A stretch of 64,000 nt of DNA from Methylobacter sp. (lineage in GTDB: Bacteria > Pseudomonadota > Gammaproteobacteria > Methylococcales > Methylomonadaceae). The translations under genes were made by a program, and so were the position numbers. Under the pieces are notes generated by a model. That model did not search any database and was not told the origin of the DNA. It saw only the letters and a list, made by a program, of their open reading frames with translations. The stretch is taken from positions 370,638-434,637 of the forward strand of contig JAQUOU010000001.1 in NCBI GenBank assembly GCA_028716975.1, in the 5' to 3' direction. Of this stretch, positions 27,700 to 36,556 are shown one piece after another (position 1 is the first letter of the stretch; each line of letters begins with the position of its first letter).

Positions 27700-28884
27700 C
27701 TATAACAACATCGAAGCTTCTGAATCAAGCAATAAAGTTCCTGTTGTCACCACCCGCTCACCTGCTTTAAGACCTTCCAATACCGGGACAAAACCATCAT
27801 GCGCCTGGCCGATAAGTATGTTGCGTGGTTCGAATGCGCCATCGGAACTTTCTATATAAACTACCGTTTGATTTTTATCTTTAATTAACACCGCTGAAGT
27901 CGGTAATACGATTCTCTTGGGGCCTGCAGCCTCGATCATGGCTCTTGCAAACATTCCGGCTTTTAACGGCAGATTGCTGTCATCCAGTTCTATATAAACT
28001 GCACCGCGTCTGAGATCAGCCTGCATTGCCACGCTCACTGCAGCAACATGCCCGGTGATGGGTTGGGACAAGGTGGTAATTTGTAAATTAACTTTGGCGC
28101 CTTTTTCAATCAGCGGCAAATCATTTTCGAAAACATCCGCAACAATCCAGAGAGCTCCCGGTTCACCCAGTTCAAACAGGACTGTCCCAGCTTCTACTGC
28201 GGTACCAATTGAAGCATTGACACGCAACACAACTCCATCAATGGGCGCCCGCAATACTACCGATTGACCAGCGCCGCTGCCCAGCAATTGGACTGCCTGC
28301 ACACTTCGCTCATAATCCGTACGCGCCTCTCTCAGCATGATGTTGGCTTCATTCCGTTCAATTTCGAGACCGACACCCTTTTTTAGCATCGATTCCTGTC
28401 TTCGCGCCCGATCTTCCGCACGTTGCAACTCATCTTTCGTGCGCAAAACATCCGAACGCATTTGCGCAGCCGCTGTACTTTCAAGAGTGCCCAAAGGGGT
28501 TCCAGCCTTTATAGGGTCTCCCACTTGTACATCAATATTGCTCAAGCGCCCGGACACGACAGCACCCACCGTAGAGAGCGCTTTTGCGCGAAACTCTACT
28601 CGTGAGGGCGCTTGCACAGTGGCTGCAAAGGTTTGGGGGCTAATGGATGTCACGGTAATGTAAGGGCGAGACGCATTGGGAATTGTAATAACGTTATGTT
28701 GATTTATAGTTTGGCGGTCAGACTGTTCTGTCGCTGAGGGGAGGATTTGCAGCGCATGAATTTCCTCGGGTTGTTTATGATCTGAGTTATTAGACTTATT
28801 TTTGGGGCAACCCATAAGCAAAAAGATTGCCGTAATTACCGGTAATAAATAGTGAATTTTCAAGGTTGTGTGTTTATGGCGCAT
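27700..28884 (-). CDS. czcB: RND membrane-fusion (periplasmic adaptor) protein
   Basis: The 394-residue adaptor begins with a lipoprotein signal (FLLMGC, cysteine about residue 26), followed by biotinyl-lipoyl-like and alpha-hairpin segments (SNIDVQVGDPIKAGTPLG, LGSGAGQSVVLRAPIDGVVLRVNASIG), typical of HlyD/CzcB proteins. It bridges CzcA and CzcC in the periplasm. A His-rich N-terminal metal domain like that of Cupriavidus CzcB is not present. It follows dabA by 55 bases on the same strand, so it may be read from the same transcript. Confidence 0.92.
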   Translation of the reverse strand: MRHKHTTLKIHYLLPVITAIFLLMGCPKNKSNNSDHKQPEEIHALQILPSATEQSDRQTINQHNVITIPNASRPYITVTSISPQTFAATVQAPSRVEFRAKALSTVGAVVSGRLSNIDVQVGDPIKAGTPLGTLESTAAAQMRSDVLRTKDELQRAEDRARRQESMLKKGVGLEIERNEANIMLREARTDYERSVQAVQLLGSGAGQSVVLRAPIDGVVLRVNASIGTAVEAGTVLFELGEPGALWIVADVFENDLPLIEKGAKVNLQITTLSQPITGHVAAVSVAMQADLRRGAVYIELDDSNLPLKAGMFARAMIEAAGPKRIVLPTSAVLIKDKNQTVVYIESSDGAFEPRNILIGQAHDGFVPVLEGLKAGERVVTTGTLLLDSEASMLL

Positions 28885-28939
28885 AAAATAATTGGATACT
28901 GCTGTTAATCAAATTGTTCAATTTTAAGCCGGCCCGTTT

Positions 28940-31195
28940 TTAAAGTAAAAAGTATCTCTGATTAACATGTTGAACATCCCAAGAGAAGATTCTGTTGCAT
29001 TTATTCCAAAGCCGCCAACTCTGGACAAGTAAATAAGGCCGTTTTTCAAGCGGAGCTAAAGGATTTAAAATTAAGCGGTGAGCTGCAGAGTGCAAAAATG
29101 CGCCCCGGTCCAGGAACAGATCGCGCGTCAATTCCCTGCGTCCGACGATAGCGTAAAGATTATTGGAATGATTGTATTCGGGGCGTGGTTCGAAGATTGA
29201 AGATGCGCGTTGCATGACGTGCTCGTGCGCTTCTGCATTGGAATGCGATTGCGGGCCCAGTTCGAACCAGCGGCAACGTTCCCGCGCATTACGTTGCAGG
29301 GCCTTTTTCATGGCTTGCTGAAAGGCGGAAAGGCCGGGCGCGGGATGCTGCGCCAGCAGATGTTTGTCAAAATAAGTGATTTCATCCCGGCTGGTATTGT
29401 GTAGAGCGGCTACAAAACGGGTGCCGTCCGGAATATCAATGCCGTGTTCGCGCAGTATGGCGCGTACCGATTCATGGTTAGCCATCCAAGCAAAGGCGCG
29501 CGCATTCGGCGCGCCCGGTTTGCCGGAGCATGCCCCGCAATTATAAGCGGCGAAGTGGGGATTATTAACGCTGCTGGAGCCATGGGCAACGACAACCACT
29601 AAAGGCGCAAAATTTTGCGTCAAACCGATATTGCGCAATAATTCGCCCAGGCGGTCGGCCATTTCCGGAAAGGAAAATCCCAATAAATAGCCGTCTTCAG
29701 TCGGCTCATCGGACTCCCGAAGCAGGTGCAGGTGGGAGTGTGACTCAACTTCGCTCAAGGTTCTGATGCCCGGCAATTTCGAGCCGGGACGGAATACATT
29801 CCAGGCCATCCGTACGGCGTAACCGATACCCAACGTTTGAGTGTAGAGCCAGCCGCGCCACATTGAATGGGCGATAAAGTGCATATTAATCAGGCCGTCG
29901 GTCTTGGCTTTTTTGTCCGGTTTCGGTTTGCCGGCCGATTCCTTGATCAAATGTTTGGGGACGATGATATTGGGGCATTGGGCTACCGGATAAGCATCGT
30001 CCAGACCTTGATAGAGAAAATCGATACCGAAAAATCCGGCGGCGCCGAATGTTTCAATAGCCGGATTAATTTCTTCCAGATAACGCCTTATTGAACATTC
30101 CCGGTCATCAATACAGAACAGCGCCTGGGCTTCAGGCAGGATTTTCGTAACAGGGGCAGCGTGAGGCTTAAGGGCTAAGAGTAACTCACTATGTAACGAC
30201 CACTCCATGGCTTCGTGCCAGACCCTCAGTCGTAACGGGATTTTAGGACTGAGCGCTCCGTTCTTGAGAAACGGGGTGCCTTCCGGACGGGGTAATTTTA
30301 CGATACCGGGAAAGTGAGCGCCTTTTTTCTTGTGCAGAAAGGCCAGCTCAATGGCCAGTTCCACCGCTATCATTTCCTTGAGCGAAATTTCGCGGCGGGC
30401 GAGGAAGGCTTTCGGATTGCATTCAATGACATGCACCATCCCGGCCCAGCCGGGATGGGCTAACGGCATTTCCAGCAGATATTGTTCATAAAGCTGCTCA
30501 TCGCCGACTATTTCTTTCAGGCAGGCTTTAATCACCTGATCCGGGTTTTTAGCTAACAATTCGTGTACGAGCGGTTCATTTAAAGGGTACAGCGGTAATA
30601 AACTGTTCGTCGCTAATCGTACTATGCAGTCCCAGAAACGTTCGCCGTCTTTGGGTAAACTCCAACGGCTAACGCCCTGGTCAAGAAAATTTCCCAGCAG
30701 ACGAAATAGGACGGGATGCGCCAGCGCATTCAAGTTAATCTCGAGCTGTGTCAGCCAAGCCGTGCGAATGCCGTGATTGGCCAGCGAAACCGCAGGATAA
30801 TGGCCGGTATTATCTTGCTCGAACAAAGTTGCTCGAAGTTGTTCGTGCTTTTGCTTTGGGCATCCGGCACGATCAATAGCCCAATCAATCGCGGCATTCT
30901 TAACCCGGCCTTGCCTATACATTTTTTGATAATCTTCCAGCGGCAAATAACTGCGTGCCCCGAAAATTTTTGCTGCGACTGCCACGCCTTCATGAAAAGG
31001 ATAATGTTGGACCGCGTGTAAAGTATCGTGATGAATAAAATCTTTGATCGCCCCCTGCGCAGGCAGCCAATGGGCAATATGTTCTATCGATGCATCCAGG
31101 TTAAACTCAGGAGTTTGAACGATTTTATCCGCACTCTCCAAAATCGGTTGAGTAATTTCACGATAAGCCATGTCGTTATCTTTTAATCTCGACAT
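28940..31195 (-). CDS. dabA: DabA-type inorganic carbon transporter subunit (DUF2309)
   Basis: The 751-residue protein has the beta-carbonic-anhydrase-like zinc site of DabA: C361 and D363 in FCIDDRECSIR, then H538 in VVVAHGSSS and C553, with the His-to-Cys spacing of 15 residues seen in the characterised Halothiobacillus protein. DabA with DabB forms an energy-coupled system that hydrates CO2 and traps bicarbonate in the cytoplasm. DabB, a NuoL-like membrane partner, normally lies next to dabA; none is in this window, so this is an orphan. The ATG at 31195 lacks a clear ribosome site; a second ATG is at codon 9. Downstream is the czcBAC set. Confidence 0.93.
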   Translation of the reverse strand: MSRLKDNDMAYREITQPILESADKIVQTPEFNLDASIEHIAHWLPAQGAIKDFIHHDTLHAVQHYPFHEGVAVAAKIFGARSYLPLEDYQKMYRQGRVKNAAIDWAIDRAGCPKQKHEQLRATLFEQDNTGHYPAVSLANHGIRTAWLTQLEINLNALAHPVLFRLLGNFLDQGVSRWSLPKDGERFWDCIVRLATNSLLPLYPLNEPLVHELLAKNPDQVIKACLKEIVGDEQLYEQYLLEMPLAHPGWAGMVHVIECNPKAFLARREISLKEMIAVELAIELAFLHKKKGAHFPGIVKLPRPEGTPFLKNGALSPKIPLRLRVWHEAMEWSLHSELLLALKPHAAPVTKILPEAQALFCIDDRECSIRRYLEEINPAIETFGAAGFFGIDFLYQGLDDAYPVAQCPNIIVPKHLIKESAGKPKPDKKAKTDGLINMHFIAHSMWRGWLYTQTLGIGYAVRMAWNVFRPGSKLPGIRTLSEVESHSHLHLLRESDEPTEDGYLLGFSFPEMADRLGELLRNIGLTQNFAPLVVVVAHGSSSVNNPHFAAYNCGACSGKPGAPNARAFAWMANHESVRAILREHGIDIPDGTRFVAALHNTSRDEITYFDKHLLAQHPAPGLSAFQQAMKKALQRNARERCRWFELGPQSHSNAEAHEHVMQRASSIFEPRPEYNHSNNLYAIVGRRELTRDLFLDRGAFLHSAAHRLILNPLAPLEKRPYLLVQSWRLWNKCNRIFSWDVQHVNQRYFLL

Positions 31196-31596
31196 TGTTT
31201 TTAAGGAATGGGATTACACATTGATAACCTTAAGGCACAGCACTAAACATGCCAGAATACAGGGATTTTAATATCAATACTTGAGTACCGATCCGGATGC
31301 AGGATAAGGCTATGAGAAATTAGAATAATTTAAAGGCGGTCTGGGCAGCTGGGACAATAATGTTGTCTCCAGGCGGCTTCAAATGGGATGAAGATAAAGA
31401 AATTCAATGATGATATTGTTTAAATCAACCAAAACCGTGGGTTGAAAACCCCCATTTTCAAGTTTCAGGTCTCCCCCTGAATATCTTGCTAATTAGGCCT
31501 CGTAACAGAGCTATTAACGCCTTGTTTTAGTTAAAAAGGAATTATTTATATCGATGGCAATCAAATTGGAAAGATTAAATGAGTCGGAGAGAATGA
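31196..31596. other. Divergent gap between dabA and lipoprotein gene
   Basis: The 401 bases hold the promoters of dabA (minus) and the small lipoprotein (plus), but no clean -35/-10 pair stands out. A GGTTTTCAACCCACGG-like stretch near 31432-31452 (CCGTGGGTTGAAAACCCCC) may fold. I see no gene. Confidence 0.3.
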
Positions 31597-31905
31597 ATGA
31601 AACGATTAATAAGGCTGTCCATCATTTTTGGACTTGCCCTGCTAATGCAAGGCTGCGCCATTTATCCTTATGGCGGCGCTGTATCCTATAGCAGTTATGG
31701 CGGTCCTTATGCCGGCTACAATTATGGCTACCAGCCGTATGGTTATTACGGCTACAGTCCGTCTGGTCATTTCGGTTGGGGCGGAAGTCATTACTGGCGT
31801 GGCGGTTACGGCTTTCGCCATGGCTGGGGTGGATATAATGGCTGGCGCGGCGGGCACGGTTGGGGCGGACATCATGGCTGGGGAGGCGGGCATGGCCGCC
31901 GCTGA
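31597..31905 (+). CDS. Gly/Tyr/His/Trp-rich small lipoprotein
   Basis: The 102-residue protein begins with a lipoprotein signal (LLMQGC, lipidated C20). The mature part is low-complexity: Tyr/Gly-rich first (YGGPYAGYNYGYQPYG), then His/Trp/Gly-rich repeats (GWGGHHGWGGGHGRR). No domain is recognised. Such sequences can bind metals through His or stick to surfaces, but this is only inference. A GGAGAG ribosome site precedes the ATG. It diverges from dabA and the RND efflux genes. Overlapping frames on both strands are shadows of its repetitive composition. Confidence 0.75.
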   Translation: MKRLIRLSIIFGLALLMQGCAIYPYGGAVSYSSYGGPYAGYNYGYQPYGYYGYSPSGHFGWGGSHYWRGGYGFRHGWGGYNGWRGGHGWGGHHGWGGGHGRR

Positions 31906-32129
31906 TACCGATGTTGCCGGCGATGTGTACGTTGAACGGCCAATCCACGGAAAGGCTAGGGAGGCCGGCCTAATAATCCGCCTGCTCTTGAAAAATATTA
32001 AACTCTGATAGACAAAGCAAGTGATACGCATCGATTCCGCCCAAACGGCGGAAAGCCTTTTATAAAAAATAATGAACACTCTGTTGGGGGTAGAGCCGAT
32101 TGATAGCCTCAAAAAGCATTCCTAACAGC

Positions 32130-33347
32130 TCAATGCAGTTGGTGAAGCTCCAGTCGCCGCAGTTTCGGCGCCATTTTTGCTGTTGCCGCCACTACCGTCA
32201 AGGTCATGATTCCCCCGAAAATCACTGATGGAACCAGCCCCATCAAGCGCGCCGTAATCCCCGATTCAAAAGCGCCCAGCTCGTTGGATGAGCCGATAAA
32301 GATGCCGTTGATCGCGGAAACCCGTCCGCGCATGGCATCCGGTGTCGCCAATTGCAGGATGGTCGTGCGCATGACTACGGATACGCCGTCGCAAACTCCG
32401 GAAGCCATCAACACTAGCCAGGCAATCCAAAAGTGCGTTGACAGGGCAAATAATATCATGCAGATGCCGAATCCTGCCACGGCTCCCAGCAGCCAGCGTC
32501 CGGCATATAAATTGATCGGATGGCGCGCGAGGAGCAGGCCGGTCATTACCGCGCCGATTGCCGGGGCGGCGCGAAGAATCCCCAGTCCTTCCGGGCCGTG
32601 ATGGTAAATGTCGTGAATGAAAACAGGCAGCATGGCAACCGCGCCTCCGAATAGCACAGCGAACATGTCCAGCGACTGCGCGCCCAAGATGATCTGGTTG
32701 CTGAACACGAAGCGCAGTCCTTCAGCGATGCTGGTGAAAATAGGGGCGCTTGCCGCTGAAGGTGGCTCTTCGACACGTAAGGACAGCAGTGCTAATGCGG
32801 CGCATAGGCACAGGCCGGTGGCTACGCCATAGGCAGTAGTCTTGTCCGCCCATCCGACCAGGAAGCCGCCTAGCGCAGGGCCGGCCACGAGTCCGAACTG
32901 GAATACGGAACTGCCGATTCCCGAGGCCCGGGCATATTCATCGCGCGGCAAAATCAGGGCGAACATGGCGCTATAAGAAGGACCGATAAATGCGCGCGCC
33001 GCTCCCGTAAAGGCGATAGTACTGTAGATCCATACCGGAGGATTGCTGGCTATCCAGCCTGCCGCCACTGCAACCAGTATCAATGCGTTGATAAACAGCA
33101 TCAGGCAGGCGACTACGCCGAATAGGCGACGGGAATGGTGATCTACCGCATAGCCTGCGAATAGCGCACAGCAAAAATAGGGAATAACCTCGGCCAGTCC
33201 GATCAAACCCAGAGCCAAGGGGTCATGTGTCAGCTCGAAGATGTGCCAGCCTACCACTATCGCTATTATTTGGTAGGCGAGAACGATGAGTATGCGAAAA
33301 GATAACAGCTTGAGAAATGCGGGATTTAGATGACCAAAAAATTGCAT
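32130..33347 (-). CDS. MFS transporter (EntS/MFS_3-like)
   Basis: The 405-residue protein from the ATG at 33347 shows about twelve hydrophobic spans. Features are typical of the MFS_3 (EntS-like) family: an N-terminal LNPAFLKLLSFRILIVLAY, the inter-span motif DHHSRRLFG, and RGRVSAINGIFIGSSNELGAFESG near the end. A TTG at 33440 would add 31 residues but lacks a ribosome site and adds no family sequence. EntS exports siderophore; others export drugs or are unassigned, and no siderophore genes are nearby. The direction of transport is inferred from the family. Confidence 0.88.
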   Translation of the reverse strand: MQFFGHLNPAFLKLLSFRILIVLAYQIIAIVVGWHIFELTHDPLALGLIGLAEVIPYFCCALFAGYAVDHHSRRLFGVVACLMLFINALILVAVAAGWIASNPPVWIYSTIAFTGAARAFIGPSYSAMFALILPRDEYARASGIGSSVFQFGLVAGPALGGFLVGWADKTTAYGVATGLCLCAALALLSLRVEEPPSAASAPIFTSIAEGLRFVFSNQIILGAQSLDMFAVLFGGAVAMLPVFIHDIYHHGPEGLGILRAAPAIGAVMTGLLLARHPINLYAGRWLLGAVAGFGICMILFALSTHFWIAWLVLMASGVCDGVSVVMRTTILQLATPDAMRGRVSAINGIFIGSSNELGAFESGITARLMGLVPSVIFGGIMTLTVVAATAKMAPKLRRLELHQLH

Positions 33348-33708
33348 GAATGTCCGATTATTAAAAGCGACCTGTCTGCCTGAATAGAGCAGCTGAGTCA
33401 GAATAGATTCCAAGTGTACCGGCTTTTTTATAGACGGCAATTTTTCTATTTTAAACCCTTTGCTGTTGTTTTTACGAAAGCCGGCAATGATCTTATAGCG
33501 GGGAAGGAGGACTTCTAGTTGTCGGATGGCTTCCAGGTTGGAATAGGTTCAATATTCAAACCTGCGGCTGCTATGCGTTTTTTTGATGTGGCCATATAGC
33601 TACAGTCTGGGCGAGAATTCAAGCGGGGAGGCCGGTTGTGCCGTGCAAACGCCGCTTGAGGTATTTTGTAAATCCTGTTTTGCTACTTTTTCGAACGCTG
33701 TCGGTTTA
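33348..33708. other. Intergenic region upstream of MFS gene
   Basis: No gene or repeat is recognised in these 361 bases apart from the possible N-terminal extension of the MFS frame. A short plus-strand frame (33583-33810) overlaps the VOC gene end and looks spurious. Confidence 0.35.
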
Positions 33709-34095
33709 TTATCTTTTCAGATAAGTAATGGCGCAAATAACTGCGCCTTGCGGGTCTTGAATCACGCAAAAGCGTCCCACGTCAGGAATGTCCCGGGGCG
33801 GCAAGCATAGCGTAGCACCCAGTTGTTCCGCGGTTTTCGCCGTCGCATCAACATCATCGACGGTGACGTAGGCGCCCCACTTGGGCGGCATGCCTTCGGC
33901 TTCTTTCGGAATGGACATAATGCCGCCGATTCCCTCGCCGCCCGCTTTGACCACCGTGTAAGTCATCTCCGGCAGAACCATGTCTTCAGCCTCCCATCCG
34001 AACAACTTGCTGTAGAAAACTTTTGCTGAATCCACATCGGTGGTCATCAGCTCACACCAACTGAATGCCCCATGTTGTTTGAAGTTCTCGTTCAT
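33709..34095 (-). CDS. VOC-family (glyoxalase/bleomycin resistance-like) protein
   Basis: The 128-residue protein has the paired beta-alpha-beta-beta-beta units of the vicinal-oxygen-chelate fold: FSWCELMTTDVDSAKVFYSKLFGW at the start of the first and WGAYVTVDDVDATAKTAEQLGA at the second, ending FCVIQDPQGAVICAITY. Metal ligands seem only partly present, as in many VOC proteins of unknown substrate. AGGGGG is a good ribosome site upstream. It stands alone; no neighbour suggests a substrate. Confidence 0.88.
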   Translation of the reverse strand: MNENFKQHGAFSWCELMTTDVDSAKVFYSKLFGWEAEDMVLPEMTYTVVKAGGEGIGGIMSIPKEAEGMPPKWGAYVTVDDVDATAKTAEQLGATLCLPPRDIPDVGRFCVIQDPQGAVICAITYLKR

Positions 34096-34562
34096 TTTCT
34101 TGCCCCCTGGTTCCGGTATTAAATAAAAGCTTTATGCTGTCCCAAGTGCTGAATACACCGCCCTTCAAACAGCAGAGCTAAGCGGCGGTGTAATTGGCAT
34201 GATAATCGGCTAGACTACGAAAGTCCAGATGGATTGCCGATCACAATATAAATCTCAGTGGAAATTGAGCTATTGTAAGGACTCGAATAGCACATAAAAG
34301 ACGCAATGGTCAATCTATAACGAGACAGCCTCAAGCAATATCAAACCTTGCACCGAAAAATACTATTTGCACAATTGCTTCCCATGCCCAGGTTATTAAA
34401 ATATTCTATGGCTAGGGCGCGGTTCGATTTATTCTGGTTACACAATAGATGGGCCATAAGGATTGGGGATAAATCCTTAAGGTCTATGGTCTATGAATTA
34501 ACTCGACTGAATAACATCATGCTTTTCAGAATGTTCTGAATTTAAAATGGGAGAAACAAACT
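34096..34562. other. Intergenic region with no recognised gene
   Basis: A 63-residue plus-strand frame at 34348-34539 has no domain, no ribosome site and an unlikely composition, so I do not call it. GGGAG just before 34563 is the ribosome site of the next gene. Confidence 0.35.
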
Positions 34563-34904
34563 ATGGGTGAGGTGAAAAAAAGTGGCGGTGTAAAGGAAAG
34601 ACTAACACATGCGAACATTAAGCAACAGCAAACTATAGCAAAATTACAAAAAGAATATGGTTTTCCGGAAAATGCAAAGTTTTGCGGTTATATAGTGCAC
34701 CTGCCTGAAAGCTGTCAATTTCTGACAGATTTAAAAATTACCTCATCATTTATATATTGGGCGTTTGCTAAAGAGCCGGACTTGGCAAAACGCTTTGAAT
34801 TCCTGGCTGATGCGGAAAAAGTTTCCAAACGCTGCAAGAAAAAAGCTAATGTCGGGTTATTGTTTGATAGCGGAGACCAGTTTTATATTATGGAATCTGA
34901 ATGA
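34563..34904 (+). CDS. Unknown small cytoplasmic protein
   Basis: I do not recognise this 113-residue protein. A GGGAG ribosome site lies upstream of the ATG. It is Lys-rich at the start, lacks a signal or membrane span, and contains AKFCGYIVHLPESCQFLTDLK and FAKEPDLAKRFEFLADAEKVSKRC, a composition that looks like real protein. No motif links it to a family. Its neighbours are a VOC protein and a decayed gene region. Confidence 0.6.
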   Translation: MGEVKKSGGVKERLTHANIKQQQTIAKLQKEYGFPENAKFCGYIVHLPESCQFLTDLKITSSFIYWAFAKEPDLAKRFEFLADAEKVSKRCKKKANVGLLFDSGDQFYIMESE

Positions 34905-35217
34905 ATTTTATTCGATAGCAAATCGTTTTAGTTGTATAAGAAAATTTATCCATGCGTCGTTCCCAGTCGAAGTAGTGCACCACACGGGGGATGAAAACGG
35001 CAACTGGATAGGAATCGTGCCGGTTTCCTGATGGTAGGCGCCCAGCTGGCTATTATGAATTACAACTAAGCTGAGGTGTATTCGGTTAGGCTTCGCTGTA
35101 CTTTTTCATCTCTTAGGCACAAAGCAATTTCCTAAAATCCGTTTCATTTCCGTCGTGGAAATTTTTGAGAAATTTTTTACGTCCTGGAGTAATACTTTAC
35201 TTTTGGCTGAATAACGA

Positions 35218-35352
35218 TTATTTAAAAACAGCCTTTTCCAGCAATTCATAACAAACCGCTGTTTGTTCAAGCATTTCCGGCGCATAATCAACTTTAATGC
35301 CGGGGCCGAACAGGGCATTAAAGTTTGGTGTGTCCCAGTAGTGACTTGATCG
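35218..35352 (-). pseudogene. C-terminal remnant of an unidentified gene
   Basis: On the minus strand the frame reads HYWDTPNFNALFGPGIKVDY and on through APEMLEQTAVCYELLEKAVFK to a stop at 35218. It looks like the true C-terminus of a protein, but a stop just upstream (near 35356) removes the rest and no start is available. I cannot name the parent family. The surrounding 34905-35421 has no intact gene. A MITE-like repeat begins at 35422, which fits local decay. Confidence 0.45.
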
Positions 35353-35421
35353 TTCTCAAGGGTCTGATATGCAATATAAAAATGCTTTATTTCCCGGAAA
35401 GCGCGTGAGCAGAATGAAGTA

Positions 35422-35586
35422 GGTAACCTCTAAAAATACGGTGCTTCGACAGGACTCTCCTGAGCTTGTCGAAGCCTGTCATGAGTTGGTCGAAGGGCTC
35501 CGCACGAACGGCTCTAATATTATCAATAAGTTACGTTCATGGCGAGCCTGTCGAACCATGAACGTAACTTATTTTTAGGGCTTCCC
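35422..35586 (+). repeat. MITE-like element, copy 2 (about 165 bp)
   Basis: Left end GGTAACCTCTAAAAATA and right end TATTTTTAGGGCTTCCC are imperfect inverted copies of the GGGAAYCTCTAAAAATT end of copies 1 and 3. The interior includes CTTCGACAGG, TGAGCTTGTCGAAG and a GTTACGTTCATGG/CCATGAACGTAAC inverted pair. It ends 38 bases before the small secreted-protein gene and probably forms part of its leader or promoter. Confidence 0.65.
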
Positions 35587-35623
35587 ATTAGTCCATTATT
35601 TAAATTAATGCAGGAAAATGAAC

Positions 35624-36010
35624 ATGAAAAAAGTAAGTTTAGCGGCAATGTTATTGATATTATCCGTATTTACAAGCGCTGCTTATGCAGATATTACGCT
35701 GCAATCCAAAGAAGAAGTAGAAGGTGCCTGGAAGCTGCAATCCACCAAAAACTCCTTATCCGATAAAGAATCCATCCCGAGAGAAGATACCTGGGTATTT
35801 AAAGATGGCAAAGTAACGATCTTACATATTCCACGCGAAGGGAAATTCTATGATCAACCACCCGTAAATTACGAAATAGAAGAAGGTAAATTGAAAGTTG
35901 CTCTTGTGGGTAATAGCAGGTTTGACGTATTTTCTGTAGTGGAAAAAGACGACAAGAGTATGACCCTAAAAGGAAAATTCGGCGCCTATTATTACTTTAT
36001 TAAAAAATAG
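35624..36010 (+). CDS. Small secreted lipocalin-like or beta-rich protein
   Basis: From the ATG at 35624 (AGGA eight bases upstream; an ATG two codons earlier is too close) the protein has 128 residues. A signal peptide runs to about residue 22 (AAYA). The mature part (EVEGAWKLQSTK, DTWVFKDGKVTILHI, YEIEEGKLKVALVG, KSMTLKGKFGAYYYFIKK) has the alternating pattern of a small beta-barrel, like the lipocalin-like DUFs that bind or report on stress. The role is unknown. It lies between two MITE-like repeats (35422-35586 and 36217-36412). Confidence 0.72.
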   Translation: MKKVSLAAMLLILSVFTSAAYADITLQSKEEVEGAWKLQSTKNSLSDKESIPREDTWVFKDGKVTILHIPREGKFYDQPPVNYEIEEGKLKVALVGNSRFDVFSVVEKDDKSMTLKGKFGAYYYFIKK

Positions 36011-36216
36011 TATCTTAACAAACTCAAGATAGCGATGGCTTAATTGAAGTGTCAATACTTTTCGGACATAAAGTTGAGCCGATTGTAGCGGTATTTTGAC
36101 GTTTACCGACAACATCGGTTTTTAGCAAATGAAGACGTTTTCAGTTATAAAACACCGCGATGTATTCGAATATATCCTGCTGAGTTTGGGCACTGGTTTG
36201 AAATCGTCACTCTGTA

Positions 36217-36412
36217 GGGAATCTCTAAAAATTTGAGGCGACAACTATTCTGACGCAGGGGGGTTATCCAAGCCTGTCATGAGCCCTTCGCCACTGCTCA
36301 GGAGAGCCTTGTCGAATGGGGCTCAGTGCGAACGGTTGCCTTTTTAAATCAGCAACTTATCCGTTCATACTGAGCCTGTCGAAGTATGAACGGATAATTT
36401 TTAGAGATTCCC
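36217..36412 (+). repeat. MITE-like element, copy 3 (196 bp)
   Basis: Ends GGGAATCTCTAAAAATT and AATTTTTAGAGATTCCC are perfect 17-base inverted repeats, flanked on both sides by TGTA (possible 4-base target duplication). The interior matches copy 1 in inverted orientation (ACCGTT..., CAGCAACTTATCCGTTCATA) plus an extra segment with GCCCTTCG...CTCAGGAGAGCC. It carries no gene. The adjoining 36011-36556 gap is otherwise empty. Confidence 0.8.
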
Positions 36413-36556
36413 TGTACTAAATTGATGTTACTCGGGGTGATTTCTAAAGTGCTAGACAGTTTGTTAAAAATTCACCAGATTATTCGCATGCTAGAATAAT
36501 GTAGGTTTTAGGAGCAATTTTTTGAAAACACAACGGTTAAAACAAAGATAGAAGTT

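Noticed and set aside
31622..32112. Overlapping frames on both strands at the Gly-rich lipoprotein gene
   Set aside because: Low-complexity repeats open all frames; only the frame with lipobox and ribosome site is kept.
34348..34539. 63-residue plus-strand frame
   Set aside because: No ribosome site, no domain, unlikely residue composition.
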